64,000 nt of DNA from Asticcacaulis sp. AC466 (GCF_000495815.1 NZ_AWGE01000015.1:62001-126000), one strand, 5' to 3'. Positions 35,247 through 45,741 are shown, counted from the first letter of the stretch. The notes: generated from the letters alone by a model not told the origin. Program-made: numbers and translations.

Positions 35247-37655
35247 ATGACCTTTACACGCTCACTTACTCTCAGCGTCAGCGTACTGGCCCTGATGAAT
35301 TTAGGTCTTTTGGCTTCGGGCGCGCACGCGGCAACCCTGATGCAGGATGCCTCCACCGGTGGCCAAGACCCCGCCGCCGTGGCTCCTCCGCCCCAAGCTG
35401 CGGCGCCGCAGGCCGCCCCGGCCCCCGTGGACCAGACCGCTTATGTGAATCATATCGTGGTGAAGGGAAATGAGCGGATCGATTCGGCGACCATCATTTC
35501 CTATCTGCCGTTCCAGCCTGGCGTAACCGTCGACGCGCAATTAATCGATTTGGGTGTCAAAACCCTGTATCGCACCGACCTCTTCTCGGACGTCCAGATT
35601 GCCATGAACGGCAATGAGATGGTGGTGACCGTGGTCGAAAGCCCGATCATCAACCAAGTGGTGTTCGAGGGCAACCACGCCATGACCAAGGACAAGCTGC
35701 GAGATGAAGTGCAGATCCGTCCTCGCGGTGTATTCACCAAGGCGAAGGTTCAGGAAGATGTTCAACGCATTATCGAGTTGTACCGTAAGGGTGGCCGTAT
35801 CTCGGCGACCGTCACGCCCAAGATCGTCGAACTGCCGCAAAAGCGCGTCGATCTGATCTTCGAAATCGTCGAAGGTCCGAAGACCGGCGTGTCCAACGTC
35901 AACTTCATCGGTAATCATGCCTTTTCGGACAACGACCTGAAAAGCGTTGTCGTTACGCAAAAATCCTTGTGGTGGAAGTTCTTCTCGTCGAACGACAACT
36001 ACGACCCCGATCGGATGGATTACGACCGCGAACAGTTGCGTAAGTTCTATACGAACCGTGGTTATTACGATTTCCGCGTCATATCGGCGGTTGCCGAATT
36101 GACACCGGATCGCCGCAACTTTGCTATTTCCTATACCATCGATGAAGGCCAGAAATATAATTTCGGGCGCATCACGATCAAGACTGACAATGACAAGCTG
36201 AAGGCCGAAAATCTTCAGCATGCGATCTCCATCCGCCCGGGGCAACTCTACGAAAGTGATCGCGTTGAAAAAGCGGTGGATGACCTGACATTCGCTGCTG
36301 GCGCGGCCGGCTACGCGTTTGTCGACATCCGTCCTTCGGAAGAAGCCGACCCGAACACCAAGAATGTCGATCTTGTTTTCAACGTGCACGAAGGCGCGCG
36401 CGTCTATATCGACAAGATCAACATCGTCGGCAATACCCAAACCCTGGACCGCGTTATCCGTCGCCAGATTTTGGTGTCGGAAGGCGATGCCTACAACAAG
36501 GCCCTGCTTGAGCGTTCAAAGATGTATGTCCGTGGTTTGGGCTTCTTCAAGGATGTCAACGTAACCGAAAAGCCGTCGTCCGTACCCGGTAAGACCAATA
36601 TCGAAGTGGCCGTGCAGGAGCAGCCGACGGGTGAATTGTCGTTTGGCGCTGGTTTCTCGTCGATCCAGAAATTCATCCTCGATATCGGTATCACGCAGTC
36701 GAACTTCCGCGGTACAGGTCAGCAGATCCGGGCCCGTGTATCCACGGGGTCGATATCGAAACAGATCGATTTCTCGTTTACCGAGCCGCGCTTCATGGGC
36801 CGCGACATACAGGCCGGTTTCGACCTGTTCCAAAGCTCTTACCATTATGATGGTGTTGACTACTCGACCGATACGATTGGTGGAGGCGTGCGCATGGGCT
36901 ACAATCTGAATGGTTTCTCGGTTTTGCGCCTGCGTTACAACTATCAAAGCGACAATATCCAGTACACGTCGGCGTCAAGCTGTGACGGTCTGCTTTACAA
37001 TTGCGGCCAAGGCATTACCTCGTCCGTGGGGTATTCGCTGTCGTTCGATCTGCGTAACGATTACGTTCAGCCGACACGCGGCTGGACCGCGACACTGCGT
37101 CAGGATTTTGCGGGCGTGGGCGGCGATGTCAAATACGTGAAATCAGAAATCGAAGGCCATTGGTATTACGGCTTCAAGAAGGACATGGTCCTGCATATTT
37201 CCGGCAATGCCGGCTCGATCGTGCCATGGCGCGGCGATGCCGTCCGCATCAATGACCGCTACTACAAGGGTGGCGACTCCATGCGCGGGTTCCAATACGC
37301 TGGCATGGGGCCGCGTGATACCTCGACCGGTTATGCCATCGGCGGCCAAACCTTCGCCATCAGCTCCACAGAACTCGGCATTCCTAATGGCCTGCCAGAC
37401 CAATACGGCCTTAAAACAGCTCTATTTGTCGATTTAGGTACGCTGGGAACTGTAGATAATCGCCTGAAGATTGATTCGACTGGTGCCCGTCGCACCAACA
37501 TTGTCGATGATCTGTCGTTGCGTGCGTCCGCCGGCGTTACCATTCGCTGGAAGTCGCCGATGGGCCCGGTTCAGTTCGACCTGAGCCAGGTTCTGTCCAA
37601 GCAGTCCTACGATAAAGTCGAGTCCTTCCGCTTCTCCCAATCCACGCAGTTCTAA
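35247..37655 (+). CDS. bamA: Outer membrane protein assembly factor BamA
   Basis: Central Omp85 protein of the BAM complex. ATG 35247, with AAGAGG four bases before it, gives a conventional signal peptide (MTFTRSLTLSVSVLALMNLG, cleavage near AHAAT); an in-frame GTG at 35175, overlapping the rseP stop, would add 24 residues and is the alternative start. Five POTRA domains follow, the first beginning VNHIVVKGNERIDSATI. The 16-strand barrel starts around ELSFGAGFSSIQKF and ends with a terminal Phe (SQSTQF). A Pro/Ala-rich linker precedes POTRA1. The VRGF-type lid motif appears as SMRGFQYAGMGPRD. Follows rseP and precedes skp and the lpx genes. Confidence 0.96.
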   Translation: MTFTRSLTLSVSVLALMNLGLLASGAHAATLMQDASTGGQDPAAVAPPPQAAAPQAAPAPVDQTAYVNHIVVKGNERIDSATIISYLPFQPGVTVDAQLIDLGVKTLYRTDLFSDVQIAMNGNEMVVTVVESPIINQVVFEGNHAMTKDKLRDEVQIRPRGVFTKAKVQEDVQRIIELYRKGGRISATVTPKIVELPQKRVDLIFEIVEGPKTGVSNVNFIGNHAFSDNDLKSVVVTQKSLWWKFFSSNDNYDPDRMDYDREQLRKFYTNRGYYDFRVISAVAELTPDRRNFAISYTIDEGQKYNFGRITIKTDNDKLKAENLQHAISIRPGQLYESDRVEKAVDDLTFAAGAAGYAFVDIRPSEEADPNTKNVDLVFNVHEGARVYIDKINIVGNTQTLDRVIRRQILVSEGDAYNKALLERSKMYVRGLGFFKDVNVTEKPSSVPGKTNIEVAVQEQPTGELSFGAGFSSIQKFILDIGITQSNFRGTGQQIRARVSTGSISKQIDFSFTEPRFMGRDIQAGFDLFQSSYHYDGVDYSTDTIGGGVRMGYNLNGFSVLRLRYNYQSDNIQYTSASSCDGLLYNCGQGITSSVGYSLSFDLRNDYVQPTRGWTATLRQDFAGVGGDVKYVKSEIEGHWYYGFKKDMVLHISGNAGSIVPWRGDAVRINDRYYKGGDSMRGFQYAGMGPRDTSTGYAIGGQTFAISSTELGIPNGLPDQYGLKTALFVDLGTLGTVDNRLKIDSTGARRTNIVDDLSLRASAGVTIRWKSPMGPVQFDLSQVLSKQSYDKVESFRFSQSTQF

Positions 37656-37687
37656 CCTAAAATACCCCAGAGATGGACCCCAAGAAC

Positions 37688-38395
37688 ATGAAAAAAACTT
37701 CGCTCTTCGTTATCGCCTGTGCCGGTGCCCTGATCGCGGGCCAAGCCTTGGCCCAGACTGCCGCCCCGGCTGCTGCGCCCGCCGCGCCCACGCCGCCGAC
37801 CTTCGGCGCTGCCGTTCCCGGTCAGTGCGTGCTTGACGAACAATCCGCCATGTCGACTTCGGCGATGGGTAAGGCCGCTTCGGACCGCCTGGTTCAACTG
37901 AAGGCCCAGGTCGACGCGGAATTGTCCGCTGAAGGCAAGGCCATTGAGGACGAATATAAGGCCCTGACGGCGTCGCAAAAAACCAGCTCAGCCACCCCTG
38001 CTGGCAAGACCGCATGGGAAGGCAAGGCGCAAGCCTGGGAAGGCAAGCGTCAAGCTTTCCAAGCCAAGGTTCAGCAACGTAACCAGGAAATGCAGTACAC
38101 CCAGCAGGAGGTGATGCAGGCGATCTTCTCGAAGATGATCCCGCAAATCAATGCGGTTGTGACGCAAAAGGCCTGCGCAACCGTTCTGTCGGCTGACAGC
38201 CTGTTGCATTATGAATCGTCTGCGAATACGAATGGTGGCGCGACTCAGACCAGCTTCCTTTATGCCAACCCGGCGATGAACATCACCTCGGCGGTTGTGC
38301 AAAAGATGGATGCCTCGGGCGAGTTGTTGCCGACGTTCAACCGCGTCAGCCTCGACCAACCTGCTGCGGGAGCTGGTGCCGCACCGAAGAAATAA
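37688..38395 (+). CDS. skp: OmpH/Skp family periplasmic chaperone
   Basis: 235 aa. ATG 37688 gives signal peptide MKKTSLFVIACAGALIAG with cleavage near ALAQT; a Met five codons earlier is the alternative. An Ala/Pro linker follows, then the OmpH domain: CVLDEQSAMSTSAMGKAASDRL and a long charged, helical region (~residues 70-150) matching the tentacle helices that hold unfolded outer-membrane proteins. The C-terminal ~90 residues are longer than in E. coli Skp and include DLxxxV-like LSADSLLHYESS, as in alphaproteobacterial members. It sits between bamA and lpxD, as is usual. Confidence 0.88.
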   Translation: MKKTSLFVIACAGALIAGQALAQTAAPAAAPAAPTPPTFGAAVPGQCVLDEQSAMSTSAMGKAASDRLVQLKAQVDAELSAEGKAIEDEYKALTASQKTSSATPAGKTAWEGKAQAWEGKRQAFQAKVQQRNQEMQYTQQEVMQAIFSKMIPQINAVVTQKACATVLSADSLLHYESSANTNGGATQTSFLYANPAMNITSAVVQKMDASGELLPTFNRVSLDQPAAGAGAAPKK

Positions 38396-38412
38396 CGAGT
38401 TTAAAACCGCTA

Positions 38413-39429
38413 ATGCCTGATCTGCGCTTTTTTGATGTTGGTTCAAAAATAGACCTGGATCAGGCGGTAGCTATGACCTCGACCCGGCTTAATACGCCGG
38501 AGGAAAAGGGGAGTGGGTTCATAACGGCCTGCGCCCCTTTATCTTTGGGTGGTCTTGGGAAGGCGGCCTTTTTCAGTGACCGGCGATACCTGACCAACCT
38601 GCATCGTACACAGGCCGAGTTTGTATTTGTGCCGGCCGATTTTGTCGAGCATGTCCCATCTGACAGTATCGCCATCATCAGCGCCAGCCCACAAGCAGCT
38701 TGGGCGCGGATTGCGGCCTGCCTGTACTCCACGCGGCGCCACGACGGCGAAGCGGCCATACATAGTAGCGTACGCCTGGAGGAAGGCGTGTCTCTCGGCG
38801 TCGGCGTCGTAATCGGCCAGGATGTGGAAATAGGCGCGGGCACGCGCATCGAAGCCTATGCGGTGATCGGTCCAGGCTGCCGCATAGGACGGGATTGCCA
38901 GATTGGCGCCCATGCCACGGTCTATTGCGCCTTGATCGGTGATCGCGTCAGACTGGCGTCAAGTGTTCACATTGGCGAATCCGGTTTCGGTGTGGCGGGT
39001 GATGCCCGTGGACTCATAGATGTGCCGCAACTGGGACGCGTGATCCTGCAAGACGATGTCAGTATCGGCGCAGGCACGTGCATAGACCGGGGCGCCTATG
39101 ACGACACGGTCATCGGCGAAGCCAGCAAGATCGATAATATGGTCCAGATCGGTCACAATTGTCAGATCGGCCGCAACTGCATCGTTGCCGCGCACTCGGG
39201 AATTTCGGGCTCCGTAACCGTCGGCGATGGTGCCATGTTCGGCGGACGGGCCGGTATTATCGATCATATTCAAATTGGCACTGGCGCAAAGATTGCCGCT
39301 GGGGCAGTTGTATTCAAGGATGTGGCCGCCGGAGCAATGGTTTCCGGCTTCCCCGCCAAACCGTCGCGCCAGTTCCTGCGCGAAATGGTGTGGCTGGAGA
39401 AAAACGCTATGGCAAAAGACAAAGGGTAA
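38413..39429 (+). CDS. lpxD: UDP-3-O-acylglucosamine N-acyltransferase LpxD
   Basis: Adds the N-linked hydroxyacyl chain in lipid A synthesis. 338 aa. The N-terminal uridine-binding domain contains KAAFFSDRRYLTNLHRTQAEF, and a left-handed beta-helix of hexapeptides (I-G-x-x-x-x) spans ~residues 110-300. The catalytic His is in MVQIGHNCQIGRNC. The C-terminal helix follows SGFPAKPSRQFLR. fabZ starts 8 bases after the stop. Confidence 0.96.
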   Translation: MPDLRFFDVGSKIDLDQAVAMTSTRLNTPEEKGSGFITACAPLSLGGLGKAAFFSDRRYLTNLHRTQAEFVFVPADFVEHVPSDSIAIISASPQAAWARIAACLYSTRRHDGEAAIHSSVRLEEGVSLGVGVVIGQDVEIGAGTRIEAYAVIGPGCRIGRDCQIGAHATVYCALIGDRVRLASSVHIGESGFGVAGDARGLIDVPQLGRVILQDDVSIGAGTCIDRGAYDDTVIGEASKIDNMVQIGHNCQIGRNCIVAAHSGISGSVTVGDGAMFGGRAGIIDHIQIGTGAKIAAGAVVFKDVAAGAMVSGFPAKPSRQFLREMVWLEKNAMAKDKG

Positions 39430-39437
39430 GACATTTC

Positions 39438-39941
39438 ATGACGACGACGGCTGACGAAGCGGCGGAAATTACGGATACGGCGGGTGAAGACGTCGGCATC
39501 GCGGTGGACTATGCCGAAATCCTCAAGCGTATTCCGCACCGCTATCCGTTTCTGCTGATCGATCGCGGCGAAGGCTGGGTAAAGAACACCTCGATGGTAG
39601 GCATCAAGAATGTCACCTTTAACGAACCCTTCTTCAACGGGCACTTTCCCGAAAATCCGGTCATGCCGGGCGTGCTGCTGATCGAGGCCATGGGCCAGAC
39701 CGGCGCCGTCCTGATGTCGAAATCTTTGGACGCAGATGTTGAAGGCAAGACCATCTTCTTTATGTCGATCGATGGTGTAAAGTTCCGCAGCCCGGTCCGT
39801 CCGGGGGATGTGGTCCGCATGCCCGTCAAGGTCGTGCGTCACCGCGGCGACATTTTCAAATTTCGCGGCGAGGCCTATGTGAACGACAAGATCGTCTGCG
39901 AAGCTGAGTTTGCCGCCATGGTGGTTGAGAGCCCAAAATGA
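39438..39941 (+). CDS. fabZ: 3-hydroxyacyl-ACP dehydratase FabZ
   Basis: Dehydrates beta-hydroxyacyl-ACP; it competes with LpxA for hydroxymyristoyl-ACP. ATG 39438 gives 167 aa; the longer frame extends into lpxD and is spurious upstream. The hotdog core shows [13 protein letters not shown], catalytic His in [11 protein letters not shown] and Glu in [12 protein letters not shown] 30-residue acidic N-terminal extension is present. The stop overlaps lpxA (ATGA). Confidence 0.96.
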   Translation: MTTTADEAAEITDTAGEDVGIAVDYAEILKRIPHRYPFLLIDRGEGWVKNTSMVGIKNVTFNEPFFNGHFPENPVMPGVLLIEAMGQTGAVLMSKSLDADVEGKTIFFMSIDGVKFRSPVRPGDVVRMPVKVVRHRGDIFKFRGEAYVNDKIVCEAEFAAMVVESPK

Positions 39942-40729
39942 CTGTAACCATACACCCGACGGCGATCGTGCAGGATGGCGCTCAGCTTGGTGAAGACGTA
40001 TCCATCGGGCCCTACTGCATCGTCGGGTCACAGGTTACATTGAAGGACCGCGTGCAACTGAAATCCCATGTCGTGATCGACGGGATTACCGAACTCGGGG
40101 CCGACAGCATGGTGCATCCCTTTGCTTGCCTGGGTGGACCGCCGCAGCACCTGGCTCACAAAGGCGAACCGACCAAGCTTATCGTCGGTGAACGTGCGCT
40201 GGTGCGGGAAAATGTCATCATGCATACGGGCACTGAAAAGGGCGGCGGCGTCACCATTGCCGGCAATGACTGCATGTTTATGGCGGGGTCGGGCATCGCG
40301 CACGACTGCATTCTCGGCAATAACGTCATCATGGCCAATCAGGCCTCCTGTGGCGGTCATGTCCAGGTCGGGGATTTCGTCTTCCTTGGCGGGTCGTGCG
40401 CCGTGCATCAGTTCGCGCGCCTCGGTCGCTACAGCTTTATCGGCGGTGGCGCCATTGTCACCAAGGACGTCATTCCATATGGGTCCGTCTGGGGAAATCA
40501 TGCGCGGCTGGAAGGCTTGAATCTGGTCGGACTGAAGCGCCGCGGCTTTTCGCGTGAACTCATCCTGGCCCTGCGTACGGCTTACCGCATGATGTTCGCC
40601 GAAGAGGGCACGTTCCAGGAACGCCTGGACGATGTTCTGGAAAATTTTTCAGATATCGATCAGGTGGTGGAAATCGTGCGGTTCATTCGTGAAGATTCGA
40701 CGCGGCCGATCTGCTTGCCGTCGGATTGA
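39938..40729 (+). CDS. lpxA: UDP-N-acetylglucosamine acyltransferase LpxA
   Basis: First lipid A enzyme. 263 aa with hexapeptide-repeat beta-helix (from [20 protein letters not shown] onward), the catalytic His in [13 protein letters not shown], and the selectivity region [15 protein letters not shown]. The helical C-terminal domain starts at [12 protein letters not shown]. Translation is coupled to fabZ. A 135-base gap, with a CCCGCC/GGCGGG hairpin at 40792-40808, precedes lpxI. Confidence 0.97.
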   Translation: MTVTIHPTAIVQDGAQLGEDVSIGPYCIVGSQVTLKDRVQLKSHVVIDGITELGADSMVHPFACLGGPPQHLAHKGEPTKLIVGERALVRENVIMHTGTEKGGGVTIAGNDCMFMAGSGIAHDCILGNNVIMANQASCGGHVQVGDFVFLGGSCAVHQFARLGRYSFIGGGAIVTKDVIPYGSVWGNHARLEGLNLVGLKRRGFSRELILALRTAYRMMFAEEGTFQERLDDVLENFSDIDQVVEIVRFIREDSTRPICLPSD

Positions 40730-40864
40730 CGCCATCATAGTTTTTGGGTTGTGGGGGCTATGACCTCACATTTCCTTCCTTCTTTTCTTTCCCCGCCTTT
40801 AGGGCGGGAAAGAAATGAATAAGACATGGGGCCGCGGGCCTTATACCCCAATACAGGAGGGCGT

Positions 40865-41701
40865 ATGTCCAACAACAAACTGGCCCTCATCTCCGGCGGG
40901 GGCTCCCTGCCGGTTGAAATTGCCGCCTACCTTCAGCGCACGAACCGGGCCTATACGGTTATACGCATCGACGGCCTGTCCGATGCCATGCTTGATGCGC
41001 ATCCGGGACATACGCTCGGTCTCGGGGATTTCGCCAGGCTGTTCGAAATTTTGGCAGTGGAACAGGTCAAAACCGTGTGCATGTGCGGCTATGTCCAGCG
41101 TCCAGATTTCGACACCATGCAAAAGGATCACGGCGCGCAACATCTGCGGAGCATCCAGACGGCGGGGCGGGGCGGGGACGATTCCCTGCTGCGGCAGGTG
41201 GCGAAGGTTATCGCCAGCCAAGGCTATCACATCGAAGGCGCGCATGAGGTGAACCCGGAGCTGTTGATAGGCGCTGGGTTACAGGCCGGTCCCGACCCCT
41301 CTCCAGAGGCCATGGAAGACGCACAGGAAGCTATGCGGGTCGCAACCGCCGTCGGTGCGCTCGATATCGGCCAGGCGGTCGTGGTAGCGGGCCGCATTAC
41401 CTTGGCCGTCGAAGCCCAGGAAGGCACCCAGGCCATGCTGGGGCGCATAGTGAACCTGAATCCGGTCCTTCGGGGAACGCTTGTCAATCGCAAGGGTGTT
41501 TTGGCCAAGCTAGCAAAACCCATACAGGATTTACGTCTCGACATGCCGACGATTGGCCTTCAGACGGTCGAAGACGTCGCGGCCGCCGGCCTGTGCGGCA
41601 TTGTGGCACGTTCTCATCATCTGCTGATTGTTGATAAACCCGCCGTCTATGCCCGCGCCGCCGAATTGGGCGTCTTCATTTACGGTCACGATGTCCACTA
41701 A
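40865..41701 (+). CDS. lpxI: UDP-2,3-diacylglucosamine pyrophosphatase LpxI (DUF1009)
   Basis: Hydrolyses UDP-2,3-diacylglucosamine to lipid X, replacing LpxH in Alphaproteobacteria; first defined in Caulobacter. ATG 40865 follows CAGGAGGG. 278 aa with N-terminal KLALISGGGSLPVEIAAYL, middle QVAKVIASQGYHIEGAHEV, and C-terminal RLDMPTIGLQTVEDVAAAGLCG. The last domain carries the conserved acidic and Thr residues of DUF1009. lpxB begins inside its last codons (11-base overlap). Confidence 0.94.
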   Translation: MSNNKLALISGGGSLPVEIAAYLQRTNRAYTVIRIDGLSDAMLDAHPGHTLGLGDFARLFEILAVEQVKTVCMCGYVQRPDFDTMQKDHGAQHLRSIQTAGRGGDDSLLRQVAKVIASQGYHIEGAHEVNPELLIGAGLQAGPDPSPEAMEDAQEAMRVATAVGALDIGQAVVVAGRITLAVEAQEGTQAMLGRIVNLNPVLRGTLVNRKGVLAKLAKPIQDLRLDMPTIGLQTVEDVAAAGLCGIVARSHHLLIVDKPAVYARAAELGVFIYGHDVH

Positions 41702-42854
41702 ACAGAAACGTATCATGCTGGTTGCTGCCGAGGCGTCCGGAGACGCCCTTGGAGCTGGCCTGATAGCCCAGTTGCGCGCCCAGGCGCCCGATACGGATTT
41801 TGTCTTTTCAGGCGTCGGTGGCGTCCGCATGGCCGAAATGGGCGTAGATAGCCCCTTCGACATCTCTGAGCTGTCTATTCTGGGGCTGGTGGAAGGTCTC
41901 AAGGCCTATGGCCGTGTCATGAAGCGCGTACGTGAAACCGTGGCCTACGCCCAGGCTCAGAAGCCGGACGTGGTTGTCCTGATTGATTCCTGGGGGTTCA
42001 CGCTTCGGGTCGCCAACGCCATTCGCAAGGCCATGCCGCACGTCAAGCTGATCAAATATGTCGGGCCTCAGGTGTGGGCCATGCGGCCGGGGCGGGCGAA
42101 AACCCTGGCGCGGGCTGTCGACCTGCTCTTAGCCCTGCATCCAATGGATGCCCCTTATTTTGAACGAGAGGGCCTGAAGACGGTTGTCGTCGGCAATCCA
42201 GCGCTGAACGTCGATTTCAGTCGGGCCGATCCGACGAAATTCCGCGCAAAACTTGGGCTTGGTGCGACGGATCAGGTGCTGTTGGTCCTTCCGGGGTCAC
42301 GCCCCAGCGAAATCAAGCGGCTGATGCCGGTTTTCAATGACACGATGCGGCGCCTGCACGCGGAACGTCCGGAACTGACCATTGTGATACCGGTTGCCGA
42401 TACGGTTCGCGAGCGTGTCGAAGCCGCAGTTTCCGATCTGCCGTTTGTGCGTTTGATCGGAGGCGAGGATGACAAGCATTCGGCCATGATGGCGGCGGAT
42501 CTCGCTCTGGCCTGTTCGGGTACGGTATCGACGGAGCTGGCCCTGGCGGGGTGTCCGATGATTATCGCCTACAAGGTCGAACCGCTGACGGCATGGATTT
42601 TCAAAAATGTCGCCACGATAAAGCATATCACCCTGTTCAATATCATGGCGGAAAAGGAGATCGCGCCCGAGTTCGTTCAGGACGATGCCACGGCCGATAA
42701 CCTCGTTAAGGCGGTAGATGCGCGTCTGGACGACAGGGCGCTCCGCGAGGCCCAAGTGCAGGCGCAGTTTGATGCGCTGGACATAATGGGGCGCGGGCAA
42801 AAGCCGCCAGCCGAAAAGGCCGCGGCGGCCGTCCTTGAGTTCATTGGCAAATAA
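41691..42854 (+). CDS. lpxB: Lipid-A-disaccharide synthase LpxB
   Basis: GT19 glycosyltransferase joining lipid X and UDP-diacylglucosamine. 387 aa. N-terminal MLVAAEASGDALGAGLI, then LIDSWGFTLRVANAIRK, the IKYVGPQVWAMRPGRAK motif, LPGSRPSEIKRLMPVF and ACSGTVSTELALAGCPMIIAYK (donor-site signature). ATG 41691 lies in the lpxI end. Last gene of the long plus-strand envelope run; a bidirectional terminator follows. Confidence 0.96.
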   Translation: MSTKQKRIMLVAAEASGDALGAGLIAQLRAQAPDTDFVFSGVGGVRMAEMGVDSPFDISELSILGLVEGLKAYGRVMKRVRETVAYAQAQKPDVVVLIDSWGFTLRVANAIRKAMPHVKLIKYVGPQVWAMRPGRAKTLARAVDLLLALHPMDAPYFEREGLKTVVVGNPALNVDFSRADPTKFRAKLGLGATDQVLLVLPGSRPSEIKRLMPVFNDTMRRLHAERPELTIVIPVADTVRERVEAAVSDLPFVRLIGGEDDKHSAMMAADLALACSGTVSTELALAGCPMIIAYKVEPLTAWIFKNVATIKHITLFNIMAEKEIAPEFVQDDATADNLVKAVDARLDDRALREAQVQAQFDALDIMGRGQKPPAEKAAAAVLEFIGK

Positions 42855-42882
42855 GGTCCCACGCGACTTGGACAAAAACAAA

Positions 42883-42913
42883 AAAGCCCGCTTCGATTAT
42901 CGAAGCGGGCTTT
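42883..42913. terminator. Bidirectional terminator between lpxB and gltA
   Basis: GCCCGCTTCG (42886-42895) and CGAAGCGGGC (42901-42910) around ATTAT, with A-run on the left and TTT on the right. The two genes converge. Confidence 0.9.
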
Positions 42914-42932
42914 GATTTAGCTAGGTATCGTA

Positions 42933-44222
42933 TTAGCCGCGTTGTGACACGGGAACGTAATCGCGCGGGCCCGAGCCGGTGTAGAGCTGGCGCGGACGGC
43001 CGATTTTTTGGCCTGGATCCTCGATCATTTCCTTCCACTGGGCGATCCAGCCGACAGTGCGCGCCAGGGCGAACAAGACGGTGAACATGGTGGTCGGGAA
43101 GCCCATGGCCGACAGGGTGATGCCGGAGTAGAAGTCTACGTTCGGGTACAGCTTGCGTTCGATGAAGAACTCGTCCTTCAGCGCGATCTGTTCCAGCTCC
43201 TTGGCGACTTGGAACAACGGATCGTTCTTGTCACCAACGGCTTCCAGAACTTCGTCGGCCGACTGCTTCATGACGGTCGCGCGCGGATCGTAGTTCTTGT
43301 ACACGCGGTGTCCGAAGCCCATGAGCTTGTACTTGCGGGCCTTGACGCCTTCGATGAACTCAGGAATGCGCTCCGGCGTGCCGATTTCCTTCAGCATGTT
43401 GAGCGCTTCTTCGTTAGCGCCACCATGCGACGGGCCCCACAGGCAGGCAATGCCGGCGGCGATACAGGCGAACGGGTTGGCGCCAGACGAACCCGCCAGA
43501 CGGACGGTGGAGGTCGATGCGTTTTGTTCGTGATCGGCGTGAAGGATGAAGATGCGGTCCATCGCCTTGGTCAGGATCGGATTGGCGACGTAATCTTCAG
43601 CCGGCACGGCAAAGCACATGCGCAGGAAGTTTTCCGAATAGGACAGGTTGTTACGCGGATGCACGAACGGCTGGCCTACGCTGTACTTATAGGCTCGGGC
43701 GGCGATGGTTGGCATCTTGGCGATCAGGCGGTGCGCCGAAATTTCGCGCTGCTTCAGATCGTGAATGTCGAGGCTGTCATGATAGAAGGCCGACAAAGCG
43801 CCGACGGCGCCGGTCATGATCGCCATCGGGTGGGCGTCGCGGCGGAAGCCCGAGAAGAAGCGGTCGAACTGCTCATGCAGCATGGTGTGGCGTGTGATCG
43901 AGGTTTCGAAAGGTTCGAACTCGGCAGCCGTCGGCAATTCGCCGTGCAGCAGCAGGTAGCAGGTTTCGAGGAAGCTCGATTGCTCGGCCAGTTGGCCGAT
44001 CGGATAACCGCGGTGCAGCAGAACGCCCTTGTCGCCATCGATGAAGGTGATCTTGCTTTCGCAGGATGCCGTCGAGGTGAAGCCCGGGTCATAGGTGAAT
44101 GCGTCGGTCTCGGCGTACAGCTTGCGGATATCAACGACGTCCGGGCCTAAGGTGCCCTTCATGACGGGCAGATCGACGGTCTTGTCACCGAGCGTGATTT
44201 TGGCGGGATTGGTTTGGCTCAT
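42933..44222 (-). CDS. gltA: Citrate synthase
   Basis: TCA-cycle entry enzyme, 429 aa, type II hexameric form as in most Gram-negative bacteria. The N-terminal beta domain ([20 protein letters not shown]) precedes the catalytic residues: His in [14 protein letters not shown], His in [16 protein letters not shown] and Asp/Arg in [30 protein letters not shown] is the CoA/substrate loop. Downstream of gltX, separated by 91 bases. The order gltX-gltA next to lpxB is conserved in Alphaproteobacteria. Confidence 0.97.
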   Translation of the reverse strand: MSQTNPAKITLGDKTVDLPVMKGTLGPDVVDIRKLYAETDAFTYDPGFTSTASCESKITFIDGDKGVLLHRGYPIGQLAEQSSFLETCYLLLHGELPTAAEFEPFETSITRHTMLHEQFDRFFSGFRRDAHPMAIMTGAVGALSAFYHDSLDIHDLKQREISAHRLIAKMPTIAARAYKYSVGQPFVHPRNNLSYSENFLRMCFAVPAEDYVANPILTKAMDRIFILHADHEQNASTSTVRLAGSSGANPFACIAAGIACLWGPSHGGANEEALNMLKEIGTPERIPEFIEGVKARKYKLMGFGHRVYKNYDPRATVMKQSADEVLEAVGDKNDPLFQVAKELEQIALKDEFFIERKLYPNVDFYSGITLSAMGFPTTMFTVLFALARTVGWIAQWKEMIEDPGQKIGRPRQLYTGSGPRDYVPVSQRG

Positions 44223-44313
44223 ATTACGCGTACCTCAGAAAAGGTTTCGACCCTTTATAGGCCTGTTGCGGCGCACCTAAATCGGCGTCGCGCCTGCTAT
44301 ATAAACTGTAACT

Positions 44314-45741
44314 CTAAATGAAAAGACCCCCTGTTAACCGAACAAGGGTCTCCTCGCGGCCCAATGCGGCCAAAAGCTTCGAAATATCCGGCGCAGGGTG
44401 GCCGGCCGACAGGAGGCCACGCAGGACAGGGCCTATCTTTCCGAAGCCAATCCCTTCATTTTCAACGAATTTTTTTAATTGTCCGTCAATATAGTCGTTA
44501 GACCAGTTGTCCCAGGTTAACACATTTTCGTGAAGACGATTGAGGCGTGATATTGTTTCCTCAGTCAGGAGATTTTTTGTCTTTTCGTCAAGCGGAACGG
44601 GGCCTTTTGCTACCGCGAACTGAACCTGTTCGGCCAATTGGACGATGGTTTGGGCACGTTCTTTCACAAGTGGAATGGTGCGGGCCAGAATCGCGTGGGT
44701 GTCGGGCGTTTCAGCATGGCCGGTGGCGACAAGCTCGGCTGTCACCAGCTTAACCAGTCGGGCATCGTCGGCGGCGCGAATCCAATGGGCGTTGACCGAG
44801 CCCAACTTGGCAAAATCGAGCCTGGCCGGCGACTTGTTGATATCGACTATATCAAACCAGTCTATGGCCTGGTCGTCGGTGAAAATTTCATCATCGCCGT
44901 GCGACCACCCCAGGCGCGCCAGATAGTTTCGCATGGCTTCTGGCAGGTAGCCAAGGCTTTGATAGTCGCCTACCGCCTGGGCGCCATGGCGCTTGCTCAG
45001 CTTTGCGCCGTCGGGGCCATGAATCAGCGGGATGTGCGCGAAGGTCGGGACATCCCAGCCCAGCGCCATATAGATGAGGCTTTGGCGCGCGGCGTTGTTC
45101 AGGTGGTCGTCGCCGCGAATGACGTGGGTGACGCCCATGTCATGGTCATCGACTACGACAGCCAGATTGTAGGTCGGATTGCCGTCCGAGCGCAGCAGGA
45201 TCAGATCGTCCAGGTCTTTGGTATTGAAGGCTACGTCGCCTTGCACGGCGTCGCGGATGATAAGCGGGTCTTCCAGCGGTCCCTTGAAACGGATAACGTG
45301 CGGTTGCGACAACTCTTTGGCGGTAGGCGTACGATCGCGCCAGGGCGAACGCAACGCGTGCCCGGCGGCGCGGGCTTCCTCGCGCGCGGTCTCGGTTTCC
45401 TCCGCTGACATGAAACAGGCATAGGCACGGCCGCGTGCTACCAGGTCGGCGACGGCCTCTTTGTGGCGCGCTTCGCGGGCATGCTGAAAGACGATCTCTT
45501 CGTCCGCCTTGAGGCCCAGCCAGTCCAGCCCCTCGAAAATGGCGTCCACGGCGGCCTTGGTTGAGCGTTCGCGATCGGTGTCTTCGATACGGATCAGGAA
45601 TTTGCCGCCGGTGTGTCGTGCGTAGAGCCAGTTGAACAAGGCCGTGCGCGCACCGCCGATATGCAGGTATCCGGTGGGCGAGGGAGCAAAGCGAGTGACG
45701 ACGGCGCCCGATGTCGGGACTTGCGATTTGGAATGGGGCAT
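44314..45741 (-). CDS. gltX: Glutamyl-tRNA synthetase
   Basis: Class I synthetase, 475 aa. HIGH-like FAPSPTGYLHIGGARTALFN, GDEIFTDDQ-type linker, and the KMSKS-like KLSKRHGAQAVGDY are present. The C-terminal helical anticodon domain has LLAALGREETLVRL near its end. It may be a non-discriminating enzyme, but that depends on GatCAB elsewhere. Divergent from comEC with a 92-base gap. Confidence 0.95.
   Translation of the reverse strand: MPHSKSQVPTSGAVVTRFAPSPTGYLHIGGARTALFNWLYARHTGGKFLIRIEDTDRERSTKAAVDAIFEGLDWLGLKADEEIVFQHAREARHKEAVADLVARGRAYACFMSAEETETAREEARAAGHALRSPWRDRTPTAKELSQPHVIRFKGPLEDPLIIRDAVQGDVAFNTKDLDDLILLRSDGNPTYNLAVVVDDHDMGVTHVIRGDDHLNNAARQSLIYMALGWDVPTFAHIPLIHGPDGAKLSKRHGAQAVGDYQSLGYLPEAMRNYLARLGWSHGDDEIFTDDQAIDWFDIVDINKSPARLDFAKLGSVNAHWIRAADDARLVKLVTAELVATGHAETPDTHAILARTIPLVKERAQTIVQLAEQVQFAVAKGPVPLDEKTKNLLTEETISRLNRLHENVLTWDNWSNDYIDGQLKKFVENEGIGFGKIGPVLRGLLSAGHPAPDISKLLAALGREETLVRLTGGLFI

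Noticed and set aside
40792-40808. CCCGCC/GGCGGG hairpin between lpxA and lpxI considered as terminator
   Set aside because: On the plus strand it is followed by AAAGAAATG, not T residues, and lpxI is expected to be read from the same operon; left as a hairpin of unknown use.
43008-44150. 380-codon ORF antisense to gltA
   Set aside because: Lies wholly within citrate synthase, whose active-site motifs are intact on the other strand.
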